From assembly GCF_013369335.1 (NCBI RefSeq), contig NZ_SZQJ01000010.1, forward strand, positions 26,082 through 90,081: a DNA stretch of 64,000 nt, given 5' to 3'. Both the position numbers and the translations under genes were made by a program. The DNA comes from Vibrio sp. JPW-9-11-11. Lineage in GTDB: Bacteria; Pseudomonadota; Gammaproteobacteria; Enterobacterales; Vibrionaceae. The notes under the pieces were generated by a model. That model was not told the DNA's origin and ran no database searches. It saw only the letters and a list, made by a program, of their open reading frames with translations. Positions 8,351 to 17,312 of the stretch are shown here, in pieces (positions within the stretch are counted from its first letter, which is position 1; every line of letters starts with the position of its first letter).

Positions 8351-11146
8351 ATGGCTCACATACCTGATAATCCGTTAATTCTAATCGACGGCTCTTCATA
8401 CCTTTATCGCGCTTTCCATGCCTATCCAGGCACAATGAGCAATGGTGATATTCCAACCAACGCTGTGTATGGCGTGGTGAATATGCTACGCAGCATGATG
8501 CGTCAGTTTGCATCGGATCGAATTGCGGTGGTGTTTGATGCCAAAGGAAAAACTTTCCGAGATGAAATGTTTCCGGAATACAAAGCCAATCGCCCGCCAA
8601 TGCCGGATGATTTGCGTTGTCAAATCGAGCCGCTGCACAACGTGATTCGAGCGATGGGCTTGCCCTTGATCTGTGTGCCTGGCGTTGAAGCGGATGATGT
8701 GATTGGCACCTTAGCCCATCAAGCGTCGCAAAATGGTGTGCCGGTTTTGATCAGTACCGGTGATAAAGACATGGCCCAGCTCGTCGATGACAACATTACC
8801 CTGATCAACACCATGACTAATGTGGTGCTAGACCGTGAAGGTGTGATCGAAAAGTTTGGTATTCCGCCAGAGCTTATCATCGATTATTTGGCGTTGATGG
8901 GCGATAAAGTCGACAACATTCCTGGCGTACCCGGTGTCGGTGACAAAACCGCAACCGCGTTACTACAAGGCATTGGTAGCTTAGAACAGATTTATCAAAA
9001 CCTAGACGATATCGCTGGATTAGGTTTCCGTGGTTCGAAAACCATGGCGAAGAAATTGGTCGACAATAAAGACAATGCGATGATGTCTTACGAACTGGCG
9101 ACCATTAAGTTGGATGTGGAGCTAGAGCAAGGCTTCGATGAGCTAGTGAAGTCGGTACCGAATAAAGATGAACTGGTCAAGCTGTATGGGGAGCTGGTGT
9201 TTAAATCATGGCTCAATGAACTGCTGGAAGGGGGCACCGGCGTCGTTGAGGCAGATGAAAAGTCAGGCGCGATTCGTTCGACGAGTTCGGCTGCCAAGGC
9301 ACCTGAACTTAATGTCTCGGCAGTTAATATTGACCGCAGCCAGTATCAAACCATTCTCGATCGAGACACCTTCACGCTTTGGCTCGATAAGCTTAAATCC
9401 GCAGAGGTTTTCGCTTTTGACACCGAAACCGATAGCCTCGACTATATGGTGGCCAACTTAGTAGGGGTGTCTTTTGCCACTGCAGAAGGTGAGGCGGCCT
9501 ATGTGCCAGTGGCGCATGATTATCTAGATGCGCCGCAGCAACTTGACCGTGACTGGGTTCTGGAGCAACTCACGCCTATCTTGGAAGATAACAACCAAGC
9601 GAAAGTCGGACAAAACCTTAAATACGATGCCAGTGTGCTTGCGCGTTATGGTATCGAGATGAAAGGCATCAAGCATGACACCATGCTCGCTTCATATGTG
9701 TATAACAGCGTGGGTGGTAAGCACGATATGGATAGCTTGGCGCTGCGTTTCCTTCAACACAGCTGTATCTCCTTCGAGCAGATCGCAGGTAAAGGCAAAA
9801 AACAACTGACCTTTAATCAAATTGAGCTTGATGAAGCGGCTCCATATGCGGCGGAAGATGCCGATGTGACATTGCGCTTGCATAACCGATTAATGGAAAA
9901 CATTGAGCAAGATGAGAAGCTCAAAGCGGTGTACGAGCACATTGAGATGCCTTTGGTGCCTGTGCTGTCGCGTATTGAACGCACTGGCGTGCTGATTGAT
10001 GACATGAAGTTAGCAACCCAGTCTCAAGAGATTGCTCAACGTCTTGATGAACTTGAGCAAAAAGCCTATCAAGTGGCCGAGCAAGAGTTCAACATGAACT
10101 CACCTAAGCAGCTACAAGCGATCTTGTTCGAAAAAATGGGCCTGCCGGTGGTGAAGAAAACGCCATCAGGTACTCCTTCTACCAACGAGGAAGTGCTTCA
10201 GGAGTTGGCGCTCGACTATCCACTACCGAAACTGATCCTCGAATATCGCGGCTTGGCCAAGTTGAAATCGACATACACCGATAAGTTGCCGAAGATGATT
10301 AACCCTGAAACGGGCCGAGTGCACACCTCTTATCATCAAGCGGTGACCGCCACCGGCCGTTTATCATCAACCGATCCAAACTTGCAGAATATCCCTATTC
10401 GAAATGAAGAAGGCCGCCGTATTCGTCAGGCGTTTGTCGCGCCCCATGGGTTTAAAATCATGGCCGTCGACTACTCGCAAATTGAGTTGCGCATTATGGC
10501 GCACTTGTCGGGAGACAAAGCGTTACTCGAAGCCTTCCAGCAAGGTAAAGACATTCACGCAGCCACCGCCGCAGAAATTATCGGTGTTGATATTGACCAA
10601 GTGACCAGTGAACAACGCCGCCGAGCGAAAGCGGTGAACTTTGGTCTTATCTACGGGATGAGCGCTTTTGGCTTGGCTAAACAGCTCGGTATTCCTCGTG
10701 GGGAAGCTCAGCAGTATATGGATACTTACTTTGAGCGTTACCCGGGCGTGATGCAATACATGGAAGACACACGCAGCGCCGCGGCAGAACAAGGATACGT
10801 CGAAACTATCTTTGGTCGTCGTTTGCATTTGCCTGAAATCAAGTCGCGCAATGGCATGCGTCGCAAGGCCGCCGAGCGTGCAGCGATCAATGCGCCAATG
10901 CAGGGCACTGCGGCTGATATCATCAAAAAGGCGATGTTGCTGGTGGATGATTGGATCGAACAAGAGGGTGATGGTCGCGTTAAGTTACTGATGCAAGTAC
11001 ACGATGAATTGGTCTTCGAAGTTCAAGAGTCAGCTTTAGCCGAAATTGAAAGTAAAGTACAACAATTGATGGAGTCAGCCGCCGACCTCGATGTACCTTT
11101 GGTCGCTGAAGCAGGGCATGGTGATAACTGGGATCAGGCTCACTAG
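8351..11146 (+). CDS. polA: PolA, DNA polymerase I
   Basis: A 931-residue three-domain enzyme. The N-terminal 5'-3' exonuclease runs from [16 protein letters not shown] to about residue 290 ([26 protein letters not shown]). The 3'-5' proofreading domain has its ExoI motif FDTETDSLD at about residue 356, so proofreading residues look intact. The polymerase domain has motif [10 protein letters not shown], motif [15 protein letters not shown] and motif [11 protein letters not shown]. It removes RNA primers and fills gaps in replication and repair. Length matches E. coli PolA (928). Possible DnaA boxes lie upstream and spf downstream, the conserved order. Confidence 0.98.
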   Translation: MAHIPDNPLILIDGSSYLYRAFHAYPGTMSNGDIPTNAVYGVVNMLRSMMRQFASDRIAVVFDAKGKTFRDEMFPEYKANRPPMPDDLRCQIEPLHNVIRAMGLPLICVPGVEADDVIGTLAHQASQNGVPVLISTGDKDMAQLVDDNITLINTMTNVVLDREGVIEKFGIPPELIIDYLALMGDKVDNIPGVPGVGDKTATALLQGIGSLEQIYQNLDDIAGLGFRGSKTMAKKLVDNKDNAMMSYELATIKLDVELEQGFDELVKSVPNKDELVKLYGELVFKSWLNELLEGGTGVVEADEKSGAIRSTSSAAKAPELNVSAVNIDRSQYQTILDRDTFTLWLDKLKSAEVFAFDTETDSLDYMVANLVGVSFATAEGEAAYVPVAHDYLDAPQQLDRDWVLEQLTPILEDNNQAKVGQNLKYDASVLARYGIEMKGIKHDTMLASYVYNSVGGKHDMDSLALRFLQHSCISFEQIAGKGKKQLTFNQIELDEAAPYAAEDADVTLRLHNRLMENIEQDEKLKAVYEHIEMPLVPVLSRIERTGVLIDDMKLATQSQEIAQRLDELEQKAYQVAEQEFNMNSPKQLQAILFEKMGLPVVKKTPSGTPSTNEEVLQELALDYPLPKLILEYRGLAKLKSTYTDKLPKMINPETGRVHTSYHQAVTATGRLSSTDPNLQNIPIRNEEGRRIRQAFVAPHGFKIMAVDYSQIELRIMAHLSGDKALLEAFQQGKDIHAATAAEIIGVDIDQVTSEQRRRAKAVNFGLIYGMSAFGLAKQLGIPRGEAQQYMDTYFERYPGVMQYMEDTRSAAAEQGYVETIFGRRLHLPEIKSRNGMRRKAAERAAINAPMQGTAADIIKKAMLLVDDWIEQEGDGRVKLLMQVHDELVFEVQESALAEIESKVQQLMESAADLDVPLVAEAGHGDNWDQAH

Positions 11147-11195
11147 TCAAAAAAGCATCTAAAATAGAACAATAACATGAGCCAGTGCACAAACA

Positions 11196-11225
11196 CTAAC
11201 TTTTTTTGTATGTGAAAAAAGTTAG
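11196..11225. repeat. AT-rich inverted repeat between polA and spf
   Basis: CTAACTTTTTT at 11196-11206 is the perfect reverse complement of AAAAAAGTTAG at 11215-11225, with an 8-base loop. It lies 50 bases past the polA stop and about 97 bases before the Spot 42 start. It has no T-run after it, so it is not a standard terminator. It may be a regulatory site or mRNA 3' end. Confidence 0.5.
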
Positions 11226-11285
11226 CGTCCGTAAGCACTCAATGTAGTTTAATAAAATTTTAATGAAAAAAACTTACAAAAATGG

Positions 11286-11314
11286 TTTTCATTTCTGACC
11301 AATTGTTGTACATT
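11286..11314 (+). promoter_or_regulatory. Putative spf promoter
   Basis: A -10 element TACATT (11309-11314) is 7 bases before the expected first base of Spot 42, and a weak -35 TTTTCA (11286-11291) lies 17 bases further up. In E. coli this promoter is repressed by CRP-cAMP; I do not see a strong CRP consensus here. Confidence 0.5.
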
Positions 11315-11321
11315 AATCGGC

Positions 11322-11427
11322 GTAGGGTACAGAGGTAAGATGTTCTATCTTTCAGACCTTTTGTTTCACGTTATTGGATTAGGCTGATTCAGCCGCCCCA
11401 GTCAGCTTTTGACTGGGGCGTTTTTTA
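11322..11427 (+). ncRNA. spf: Spot 42 small RNA
   Basis: The RNA starts GTAGGGTACAGAGGTAAGAT and continues with TTCTATCTTTCAGACCTTTT, nearly identical to the E. coli Spot 42 5' region that pairs with targets. It ends in a strong terminator (GCCCCAGTC ... GACTGGGGC followed by T residues). It lies downstream of polA and upstream of engB, the conserved place of spf. Spot 42 is an Hfq-dependent RNA that broadens catabolite repression by silencing secondary-metabolism and transport mRNAs. The length of about 106 nucleotides fits the 109 of E. coli. Confidence 0.96.
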
Positions 11428-11507
11428 TTGGGCGAAGCAAAATAAATTTCCCCTTCCTTTGCTGTCCGTTTCGCTCACTTCTCTATTGGTGACTCACCAG
11501 TGCAAAC

Positions 11508-11537
11508 TGTAACTTTGCAAAAATTTGTAACTTTACA
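11508..11537. repeat. Direct repeat TGTAACTTTRCA
   Basis: TGTAACTTTGCA (11508-11519) and TGTAACTTTACA (11526-11537) lie 18 bases apart start to start, in the otherwise featureless 320-base stretch between Spot 42 and the next RNA candidate. The spacing is near two helical turns, so a protein-binding site is possible. No regulator is identified. Confidence 0.35.
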
Positions 11538-11713
11538 CCAATCACATTTTGGTTATTTTGGATGGTTAATCAAACGCCAAAAAATCAGCCTGTAATCGAC
11601 AGTTTGTTATATTAAGTGATATATATCAGAGAGTTAAAGAACATTACTCGTTACGCGATGCATTAGTTGCGCTAGTGTGAAGTGATTGATTTCGCGAGAA
11701 GAATGGATGATCC

Positions 11714-11783
11714 TTGAAACATAATAACTAATAACGACTATTTCTCTCCCGTTGCCCCGCCAGGATGGTGGGGCTCTTATTTT
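11714..11783 (+). ncRNA. Candidate small RNA downstream of spf (VSsrna24-like), with its promoter
   Basis: A GC-rich stem GCCCCGCC/GGTGGGGC with a 5-base loop (11754-11774) is followed by TCTTATTTT, a plausible intrinsic terminator not needed by any plus-strand gene here. Upstream lie TTGAAA (11714-11719) and a weak -10 GACTAT (11736-11741), predicting a start near 11748 and a pyrimidine-rich 5' end (TTTCTCTCCCGTTGCCCC). A short RNA, VSsrna24, has been described just downstream of spf in Aliivibrio salmonicida. Identity is inferred from position and shape, not alignment. Confidence 0.45.
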
Positions 11784-11793
11784 CTGCAGGCAA

Positions 11794-11818
11794 TAAAAAG
11801 CCCCGGATGACCAGGGCT
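11794..11818 (-). terminator. Rho-independent terminator of engB
   Basis: Read on the minus strand, AGCCCTGG pairs with CCGGGGCT around a TCAT loop, followed by TTTTTATT. It lies 20 bases after the engB stop. Confidence 0.8.
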
Positions 11819-11837
11819 AGTTCGAAAGTCTATGCGT

Positions 11838-12503
11838 TTACTCGGCGTCGTTATCGAGCTGCTCTTCTTCGCCAATCTCTTCGGTTATGTGCGCGGCAAC
11901 AGCAGGGGCAAACCATTCGTCAAGCTTATTGCGCAGTACGTCTACGCCAATTCCTTTCAATGAAGAAAAAGCCGCCACGCTGACATCACCGCCAAAGCCG
12001 ATGGCATCCTTTTTGATTTTAAGAACTTGAGCTTTGCGCGCGCCACTTTTCAGCTTGTCAGCTTTAGTCAGCAGTACTTGCACGGGGATACCACTGTCGA
12101 CAGCCCAAAATATCAGTTGCTGGTCGAGGTCTTTCATCGGGTGACGAATATCCATCAATACCACCAGACCTTTTAAACACTGACGTTTTTGCAAATACTC
12201 ACCGAGAGACTTTTGCCACTTTTTCTTCATTTCCATCGGTACTTGAGCGAAGCCGTAACCCGGCAAATCGACGATGTGACAACCATCGGTTACCTTAAAC
12301 AAGTTGATGAGCTGAGTGCGTCCGGGGGTCTTACTGGTTTTGGCTAAACTCTTCTGGTTCGTCAAGCGGTTAAGAGAGCTAGACTTACCGGCGTTGGAAC
12401 GTCCTGCGAACGCAACTTCGATACCTTCATCTTCAGGCATGTGACGAATGTCAGGTGCGCTGGTGATGAAATGGGTGTTTTGATAATGAATTTTTACGCT
12501 CAC
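11838..12503 (-). CDS. engB: EngB/YihA ribosome biogenesis GTP-binding protein
   Basis: A 221-residue essential-type GTPase of the TrmE-Era-EngA-EngB family. G1 is [10 protein letters not shown]2 the conserved KTPGRTQ region, G3 DLPGYG, and G4 LTKADK. It is thought to act in 50S subunit assembly. The GTG start at 12503 is chosen because GGAG lies 6 bases upstream and the product then begins [12 protein letters not shown], the usual Vibrio form; an ATG four codons earlier is possible. The C-terminus is acidic ([12 protein letters not shown]). It diverges from cytochrome c4 and faces polA/spf, the order seen in E. coli. Confidence 0.95.
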   Translation of the reverse strand: MSVKIHYQNTHFITSAPDIRHMPEDEGIEVAFAGRSNAGKSSSLNRLTNQKSLAKTSKTPGRTQLINLFKVTDGCHIVDLPGYGFAQVPMEMKKKWQKSLGEYLQKRQCLKGLVVLMDIRHPMKDLDQQLIFWAVDSGIPVQVLLTKADKLKSGARKAQVLKIKKDAIGFGGDVSVAAFSSLKGIGVDVLRNKLDEWFAPAVAAHITEEIGEEEQLDNDAE

Positions 12504-12651
12504 TGTTAACTCCATCTCGACTTTGTGTAGTCGATTGATTACTTTTTTGTGAAATTGTGTAAAATAACCGTGCTCGGCATAAGGTCGCCTATTGTACCAT
12601 GAGTGTTAACGCAGAGTGGTACCGGAAGCTTGATAATTATAATGGAATGTC

Positions 12652-13269
12652 ATGAAGAAATTAGCGCTAATCTTGAGTCTTTTAGCCAGCTGCTCTGTGT
12701 GGGCCCAAGGCAGCATTGAAGCTGGTAAAGCAAAATCCCAAACTTGTGTTGCCTGCCACGGTGCTGATGGCAACAGTCAACTCGCTATGTACCCTAAAAT
12801 TGCAGGTCAGCATGCTAAGTATATCGAAAAGCAGCTTAACGACTTTAAACTAGGGATGGCTAGTAATGGTAAGCAAGGTCGTTATGACCCAGTGATGAGT
12901 GGCATGGCTATGCCGCTGTCAGAGCAAGATATGAAAGATCTGGCTGCTTATTATGCCTCTTTACCTATCTCTGGTAACTCAACACCTGAGAACGTGGTGG
13001 AACAGGGGAAAGCACTCTATACCGCCGGTGATGCAGAGCGTGGTTTAGCGGCGTGTATCGCTTGTCACGGTCCTCGTGGTAACGGCACCGAGCTTTCAGG
13101 GTTCCCTAAAATCTCGGGTCAGCACGCAGACTACATCAAAGCTCAGCTAGAAAAGTTCCGTTCGAGTACGCGTGAAAACGATATGAATGCGATGATGCGT
13201 GATGTCGCGAAAAAGCTGACTGATGAAGATATCGATACTCTATCTAAATACGTTGGTGGCCTGCACTAA
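12652..13269 (+). CDS. Dihaem cytochrome c4
   Basis: A 205-residue periplasmic cytochrome with a cleavable signal peptide (about residues 1-19, ending VWA|QG). It has two homologous halves, each with a haem site: CVACH at residues 32-36 and CIACH at 135-139. Methionines in GMAMPLS and NAMMRDV are the likely distal ligands. Cytochrome c4 carries electrons from the bc1 complex to terminal oxidases, in particular cbb3 type. It diverges from engB and is followed by a strong terminator. A second small periplasmic c-type cytochrome, c5, is encoded at 27.8 kb. Confidence 0.94.
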   Translation: MKKLALILSLLASCSVWAQGSIEAGKAKSQTCVACHGADGNSQLAMYPKIAGQHAKYIEKQLNDFKLGMASNGKQGRYDPVMSGMAMPLSEQDMKDLAAYYASLPISGNSTPENVVEQGKALYTAGDAERGLAACIACHGPRGNGTELSGFPKISGQHADYIKAQLEKFRSSTRENDMNAMMRDVAKKLTDEDIDTLSKYVGGLH

Positions 13270-13303
13270 GCCCTACCTATTCGTTCGAGCATAAGTTGTA
13301 ATG

Positions 13304-13333
13304 AAAAAGCCCAAACTTGCGTTTGGGCTTTTT
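13304..13333 (+). terminator. Rho-independent terminator of cytochrome c4
   Basis: GCCCAAAC pairs with GTTTGGGC around a 4-base loop, flanked by A residues upstream and a run of T downstream. Confidence 0.88.
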
Positions 13334-13391
13334 CATGTGCGTTGACTCACACTTGCTCCTAACGCTGGGTTAGTCATCTTGCTCATTGACG

Positions 13392-13409
13392 TGTAAGAGA
13401 TCGCCCATA
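13392..13409. promoter_or_regulatory. VarA (UvrY/GacA) box upstream of the csrC-like RNA
   Basis: The 18-mer TGTAAGAGATCGCCCATA keeps the left half of the GacA/UvrY consensus TGTAAG-N6-CTTACA exactly. The same left ten bases recur upstream of the other Csr RNA (48768-48785). The response regulator VarA is known to activate csr small RNAs in Vibrio. Confidence 0.7.
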
Positions 13410-13485
13410 CTTATCCCGCAATTTGGCACATTTATCTCTCTAACTATCTGAAAAATAATGATGTGATCAGCGAGGTAAAATAAAT

Positions 13486-13881
13486 GTCGGCTTTTTATCT
13501 GGCATGGATTGCATCCCATCACCAGCGAGATAAAGTGAATACATCGGCAGGGCGCTGATCAAGGATTTCAGACTAGGATGTCTCCAAGGATGCGAGTAAA
13601 GGATACTCGGTCGAAAAATGGAAAAGAATGAGCAGGATGCTGATTCGATACGGATGGTCACCTTGTCTAATGGTTTAAGACAGCGCAAAGGATCAGGCTA
13701 AGGACTAGCCCAGACAACAGGAAGTAAACGGAAAGCCAAAATTCACCAGGACGGTGACAAACAACACCTTTTGCAAGGAAAGCGCAAAAAACAAAAGGAT
13801 TATTGGGGCACATTTATCTGTGCAACACAGTTTTGCCTGATGGCATTTAGAAAGCGATAGAGACACTCTATCGCTTTTTTT
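13486..13881 (+). ncRNA. CsrB-family CsrA-sequestering RNA (csrC/csrD-like)
   Basis: About 15 GGA motifs occur, many in hairpin loops of the form AGAC-TAGGAT-GTCT (13570-13583) or CGAGT-AAAGGA-TACTCG, the hallmark of RNAs that titrate the translational regulator CsrA. The 3' end is a strong terminator (AGCGATAGAG/CTCTATCGCT plus seven T, 13853-13881). The 5' end is uncertain: a TAAAAT box at 13476-13481 suggests a start near 13486, but spacing from the VarA box like that of the second Csr RNA would place it near 13565. Vibrio carries three such RNAs (CsrB, C, D); I cannot say which this is. No gene fits the region 13334-13979. Confidence 0.88.
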
Positions 13882-13979
13882 ATAGTTAATTTTCCAAAGT
13901 TGGTGATTATTTGTACAATAGTGCTCCACTCTGAGCTGACTTTCTGGTATGTTTCGCATCCCTGTTTGAGGATGTAAAC

Positions 13980-14618
13980 ATGCACAATTGCCCACTATGT
14001 CAAAGCATCGACACAGAGCACTATTTTGCAGACAAGCGTCGCGAGTATCTCCAGTGTCAGCAGTGTGAGTTGGTGTTCGTCAATCCAGCTCAACGTCTCG
14101 ACGCTGAGCAAGAGAAAGCCCACTACGATTTGCATGACAACGACCCCAGCGATGCGGGTTACCGACGGTTTTTATCTCGGTTGAGCAAGCCATTGTTGGA
14201 GCGTATCGCCGCACATTCTCATGGGTTAGATTTTGGTTGTGGTCCTGGGCCGACATTATCGTTAATGTTGCAAGAGCAGGGGCACACGATGAACTTGTAC
14301 GATATTTACTATCACCCAGATACCCAGGTGTTAGAGAGGCAGTACGACTTCATCACTGCTACCGAAGTAATCGAGCACTTATATGCGCCGAACCGAGTGT
14401 GGCAACAATGGTTAAATTTAGTTAAGCCAGGTGGCTGGATTGGTCTTATGACTAAGATGGTTATCGATGTAGATGCGTTCGCGCACTGGCACTATAAAAA
14501 TGATCAGACCCATGTGATCTTTTTTAGTCGCGCGACGTTTCAATACTTGGCAGAGCGGGATCAGCTCGAGCTTGAATTTATTGGTAATGATGTAATTTTA
14601 CTGAGGAAAGCCCAGTAA
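13980..14618 (+). CDS. Class I SAM-dependent methyltransferase with N-terminal zinc ribbon
   Basis: A 212-residue protein. Two CxxC pairs near the N-terminus (CPLC at residues 4-7 and CQQC at 26-29) suggest a zinc ribbon, as in many small-molecule or sugar methyltransferases of this type. The SAM motif LDFGCGPGP is at residues 83-91, and a motif IV-like TATEVIEHL follows, then KPGGWIGLMTK. GAGG precedes the ATG at 13980. Its stop overlaps the yihI start (TAATG), so the two are coupled. The substrate is unknown; the family includes enzymes acting on small metabolites and proteins, and nothing nearby decides it. Confidence 0.82.
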   Translation: MHNCPLCQSIDTEHYFADKRREYLQCQQCELVFVNPAQRLDAEQEKAHYDLHDNDPSDAGYRRFLSRLSKPLLERIAAHSHGLDFGCGPGPTLSLMLQEQGHTMNLYDIYYHPDTQVLERQYDFITATEVIEHLYAPNRVWQQWLNLVKPGGWIGLMTKMVIDVDAFAHWHYKNDQTHVIFFSRATFQYLAERDQLELEFIGNDVILLRKAQ

Positions 14619-15178
14619 TGAGCCGTAGTAAAAAATCGAGATCAGGCGGTAATGGCGACATTGTCGTAGTACGTAACCGCACGCAATCTGACGTTGAAGG
14701 TCGTTTGCGTAAAAAAGACAAAAAGCGCAAAGGGTTAAAAACGGGTAACCGCAACTCAGACGCAAAAACTGCCAAACAGCAAACATCGGGTCAGCAACGT
14801 GACCCTCGTTTAGGCAGTAAAAAGAAAATTCCTCTCGTTGTCGAGTCGGCGAAGAAACCCACCAAGGCGGAACGTCGTATCAATGCAGAGAAAGAACTAG
14901 AGATGCTAGAGAACGATGCTCAGCTCAATGTTCTGCTTGATCGCTTAGACAACGGTGATCACTTAGGCTCTGGCCTACAAAAGTATGTTGATGAGAAGTT
15001 AGCGCGCATTGAAGTCTTGATGAAACAACTTGGTCTTTATGAAGAAGAGCCAGAACAAGACGAGGAGCAAGAGGTGGTTGCACCTGCTTCACCGAAGAAG
15101 TCTACCAAGAAAGTGGACTCTGACGACGAGCTTCTTTCTCAGTTTGAATCGTTGGATCTGAACCAATTTAAAGGGTAA
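14618..15178 (+). CDS. yihI: YihI, activator of the GTPase Der
   Basis: A 186-residue protein with a very basic N-terminal half (SRSKKSRSGG, RLRKKDKKRKGLKTG) and an acidic C-terminal part ending ELLSQFESLDLNQFKG. This charge layout and the central block KPTKAERRINAEKELEMLENDAQLNVLLDRL match YihI, which in E. coli stimulates GTP hydrolysis by Der (EngA) and so tunes late 50S ribosome assembly. It starts inside the stop codon of the methyltransferase gene and is followed after 9 bases by a DUF2489 gene, forming a three-gene cluster before hemN, as in E. coli, where yihI precedes hemN. Confidence 0.9.
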   Translation: MSRSKKSRSGGNGDIVVVRNRTQSDVEGRLRKKDKKRKGLKTGNRNSDAKTAKQQTSGQQRDPRLGSKKKIPLVVESAKKPTKAERRINAEKELEMLENDAQLNVLLDRLDNGDHLGSGLQKYVDEKLARIEVLMKQLGLYEEEPEQDEEQEVVAPASPKKSTKKVDSDDELLSQFESLDLNQFKG

Positions 15179-15187
15179 TGAGACAGT

Positions 15188-15676
15188 ATGAATGTAACCT
15201 TATTAGTCATTGCAGGCGGCGTCATTATTTTGGGCTTAGCTTCTTATGCAGGTTACCTTCTGCTCCAACTGAAGAAGCAAAAGGAATTGCAACAGCAACA
15301 CCAAAAGCTGGCGATTGAAAAACGCAACGCCAACATTTTTGAGAGTGTCCATGTGTTGTGCTTAGCGGGTATCCAAGAGCAGTGTGACTTGTCGGAAATC
15401 AGTATTCGTCTCTACAACATCATGGATTACGTTCAAGGTGAGCAGCGGGTCGATTTCGAACAAGAGTTTCCCGCCACTTCTGAGCTATTCCATATCGTGA
15501 AAGATATGGCTCGTGGTGAAGAGCGTCAGAAACTCGCCAAGCAAGAACGGATGAAGCAGAATCTTGAACGCCATAAAGCGGAGTCGCGACTTCAAGATGC
15601 CATCATCGAAGAGCTCAAGTGTTTGCAGAAAAAAGTTCAGCCCCTCAATAATCAGATCACGATTCAGATGGTCTAA
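15188..15676 (+). CDS. DUF2489 family membrane-anchored protein
   Basis: A 162-residue protein of unknown function. It has one N-terminal membrane helix (about residues 4-27, LLVIAGGVIILGLASYAGYLLLQL) followed by a Lys/Gln-rich helical stalk. The conserved middle part is FESVHVLCLAGIQEQCDLSEISIRLYNIMDYV, and the end is again charged and helical. The pattern matches DUF2489, found next to yihI and hemN in Vibrionaceae and relatives. The soluble part would face the cytoplasm if the N-terminus is outside. No catalytic motif is evident, and no role should be assigned from position alone. Confidence 0.75.
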   Translation: MNVTLLVIAGGVIILGLASYAGYLLLQLKKQKELQQQHQKLAIEKRNANIFESVHVLCLAGIQEQCDLSEISIRLYNIMDYVQGEQRVDFEQEFPATSELFHIVKDMARGEERQKLAKQERMKQNLERHKAESRLQDAIIEELKCLQKKVQPLNNQITIQMV

Positions 15677-15853
15677 CTGTCATTCGGTCACCCTAGATTA
15701 ATCAGGGGTGATCGAGCTAGCAAATCTGACTATTTGCTGCTCAAAAAGTTACTTGTCTCACCGCCAGCGCTAGCCAGGTGTGGCAAAATAGCCCGCTAAT
15801 TACAATGGCACCTAACGCCTGAATAGCACCATAGCTCAAACGGAAATACCAAC

Positions 15854-17242
15854 ATGTCGCAGCCTGTCGTCGCAAGCCAGCAAATCGTCTGGGATCAAGC
15901 CATTCTAGATAAATACAACTATTCAGGTCCACGTTATACCTCATACCCAACGGCTCTTGAGTTTCATGAGGCATTTACCGTCGCAGACTTTGATATGGCG
16001 TGCACTCAGTATCCCGATAGGCCGTTGTCGCTCTATATTCATATCCCGTTTTGCCACAAGCTTTGTTACTACTGTGGCTGCAACAAGGTCATTACTCGTC
16101 ACTCGCACAAGGCTGATGAATACCTTGACGTACTCGAGTTAGAAATTCGTACTCGCGCGGCGTTGCTACAACAACGTAAAGTCACGCAGTTGCACTTTGG
16201 TGGTGGGACGCCCACTTTCTTGACTAAGGCACAGATCAGCCGTTTGATGGCGATCTTGCGCGGCGAGTTCTACTTTGAAGCCAACGCGGAAATCAGTATT
16301 GAAGTTGACCCACGTGAAATCGAGCTGGATATGCTGGACCATTTGCGTGGTGAAGGCTTTAACCGTTTGAGTATCGGGGTGCAGGACTTCAACAAAGAAG
16401 TACAGAAGCTGGTCAACCGTGAGCAGGATGAAGCCTTTATCTTTGCGATGGTTGAACGAGCCAAGCAGCTGGGATTCCGCTCGACAAACTTAGACCTGAT
16501 TTACGGTCTGCCAAAGCAAACCAAGCAGTCATTTGCAGAGACACTTAAGCAAGTGCTGGAAATGACACCGGGTCGATTGTCGGTATTTAATTACGCTCAC
16601 ATGCCACAATTGTTCGCCGCGCAGCGTAAAATCAAAGATGACGATCTGCCCGCAGCCGAAGAGAAAATGGCGATTCTGCAAGATACGATCGCCACTCTGA
16701 CAGAGGCAGGGTATCAGTTTATCGGCATGGACCACTTTGCCCTCCCTGACGACGAACTCGCCGTCGCGCAGCGCAATGGTGTGCTGCATCGAAACTTCCA
16801 AGGTTATACTACTCAAGGCGAAGCAGACTTAGTCGGGTTTGGTGTGTCGGCGATTTCTATGATTGGCGATGCTTACGCTCAGAATCAGAAAGAGCTGAAA
16901 AAGTACTATGCTCAAGTCAACGACCAGCGTCATGCATTATGGAAAGGGGTTGCGCTAGATAGTGATGACTTACTACGACGAGAAGTGATCAAGCAGCTTA
17001 TCTGTAATTTCAAGCTCGACAAAATGGCGATTGAGTCTGAGTTTAACGTTCAGTTTAACGACTACTTTAAACAAGACTTAGAACTGCTGCAGACTTTTAT
17101 TAACGATCAACTGGTTGAGGTCGATGAGCAAGAAATTCGCGTCACACTGCGTGGCCGCCTGCTGATTCGCAATATCTGTATGTGTTTTGATAAGTATTTA
17201 AGGGCTAAGGCTAGGCAGCAGCAGTTTTCTCGCGTTATCTAA
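15854..17242 (+). CDS. hemN: HemN, oxygen-independent coproporphyrinogen III oxidase
   Basis: A 462-residue radical SAM enzyme. The [4Fe-4S] cluster motif CHKLCYYC is at residues 67-74 with the extra Cys76 (CxxxCxxCxC) that marks true HemN. GGGTPTFL is the SAM-binding glycine motif, and the N-terminus YNYSGPRYTSYPTA and motif LSIGVQDF fit the family. It oxidatively decarboxylates coproporphyrinogen III to protoporphyrinogen IX without oxygen, which suits growth in low oxygen. It is transcribed alone; the 177-base gap upstream carries its promoter, but no clear FNR site was found by eye. Confidence 0.96.
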   Translation: MSQPVVASQQIVWDQAILDKYNYSGPRYTSYPTALEFHEAFTVADFDMACTQYPDRPLSLYIHIPFCHKLCYYCGCNKVITRHSHKADEYLDVLELEIRTRAALLQQRKVTQLHFGGGTPTFLTKAQISRLMAILRGEFYFEANAEISIEVDPREIELDMLDHLRGEGFNRLSIGVQDFNKEVQKLVNREQDEAFIFAMVERAKQLGFRSTNLDLIYGLPKQTKQSFAETLKQVLEMTPGRLSVFNYAHMPQLFAAQRKIKDDDLPAAEEKMAILQDTIATLTEAGYQFIGMDHFALPDDELAVAQRNGVLHRNFQGYTTQGEADLVGFGVSAISMIGDAYAQNQKELKKYYAQVNDQRHALWKGVALDSDDLLRREVIKQLICNFKLDKMAIESEFNVQFNDYFKQDLELLQTFINDQLVEVDEQEIRVTLRGRLLIRNICMCFDKYLRAKARQQQFSRVI

Positions 17243-17312
17243 GTATTCTTCGTATTTGAAGCCACCTCTTTCCTTTATTTGTGCAAAGCGGTGGCTTTTT
17301 GCTATCTAGAGC

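Noticed and set aside
10523..10963. A 146-codon minus-strand frame inside polA
   Set aside because: It lies opposite the conserved polymerase domain and has no independent coding sign.
13467..13995. Open frames of 60-96 codons over 13.5-14.0 kb on the minus strand
   Set aside because: They lie on the complement of the GGA-rich Csr RNA and its terminator, lack family features or ribosome sites, and read like chance frames.
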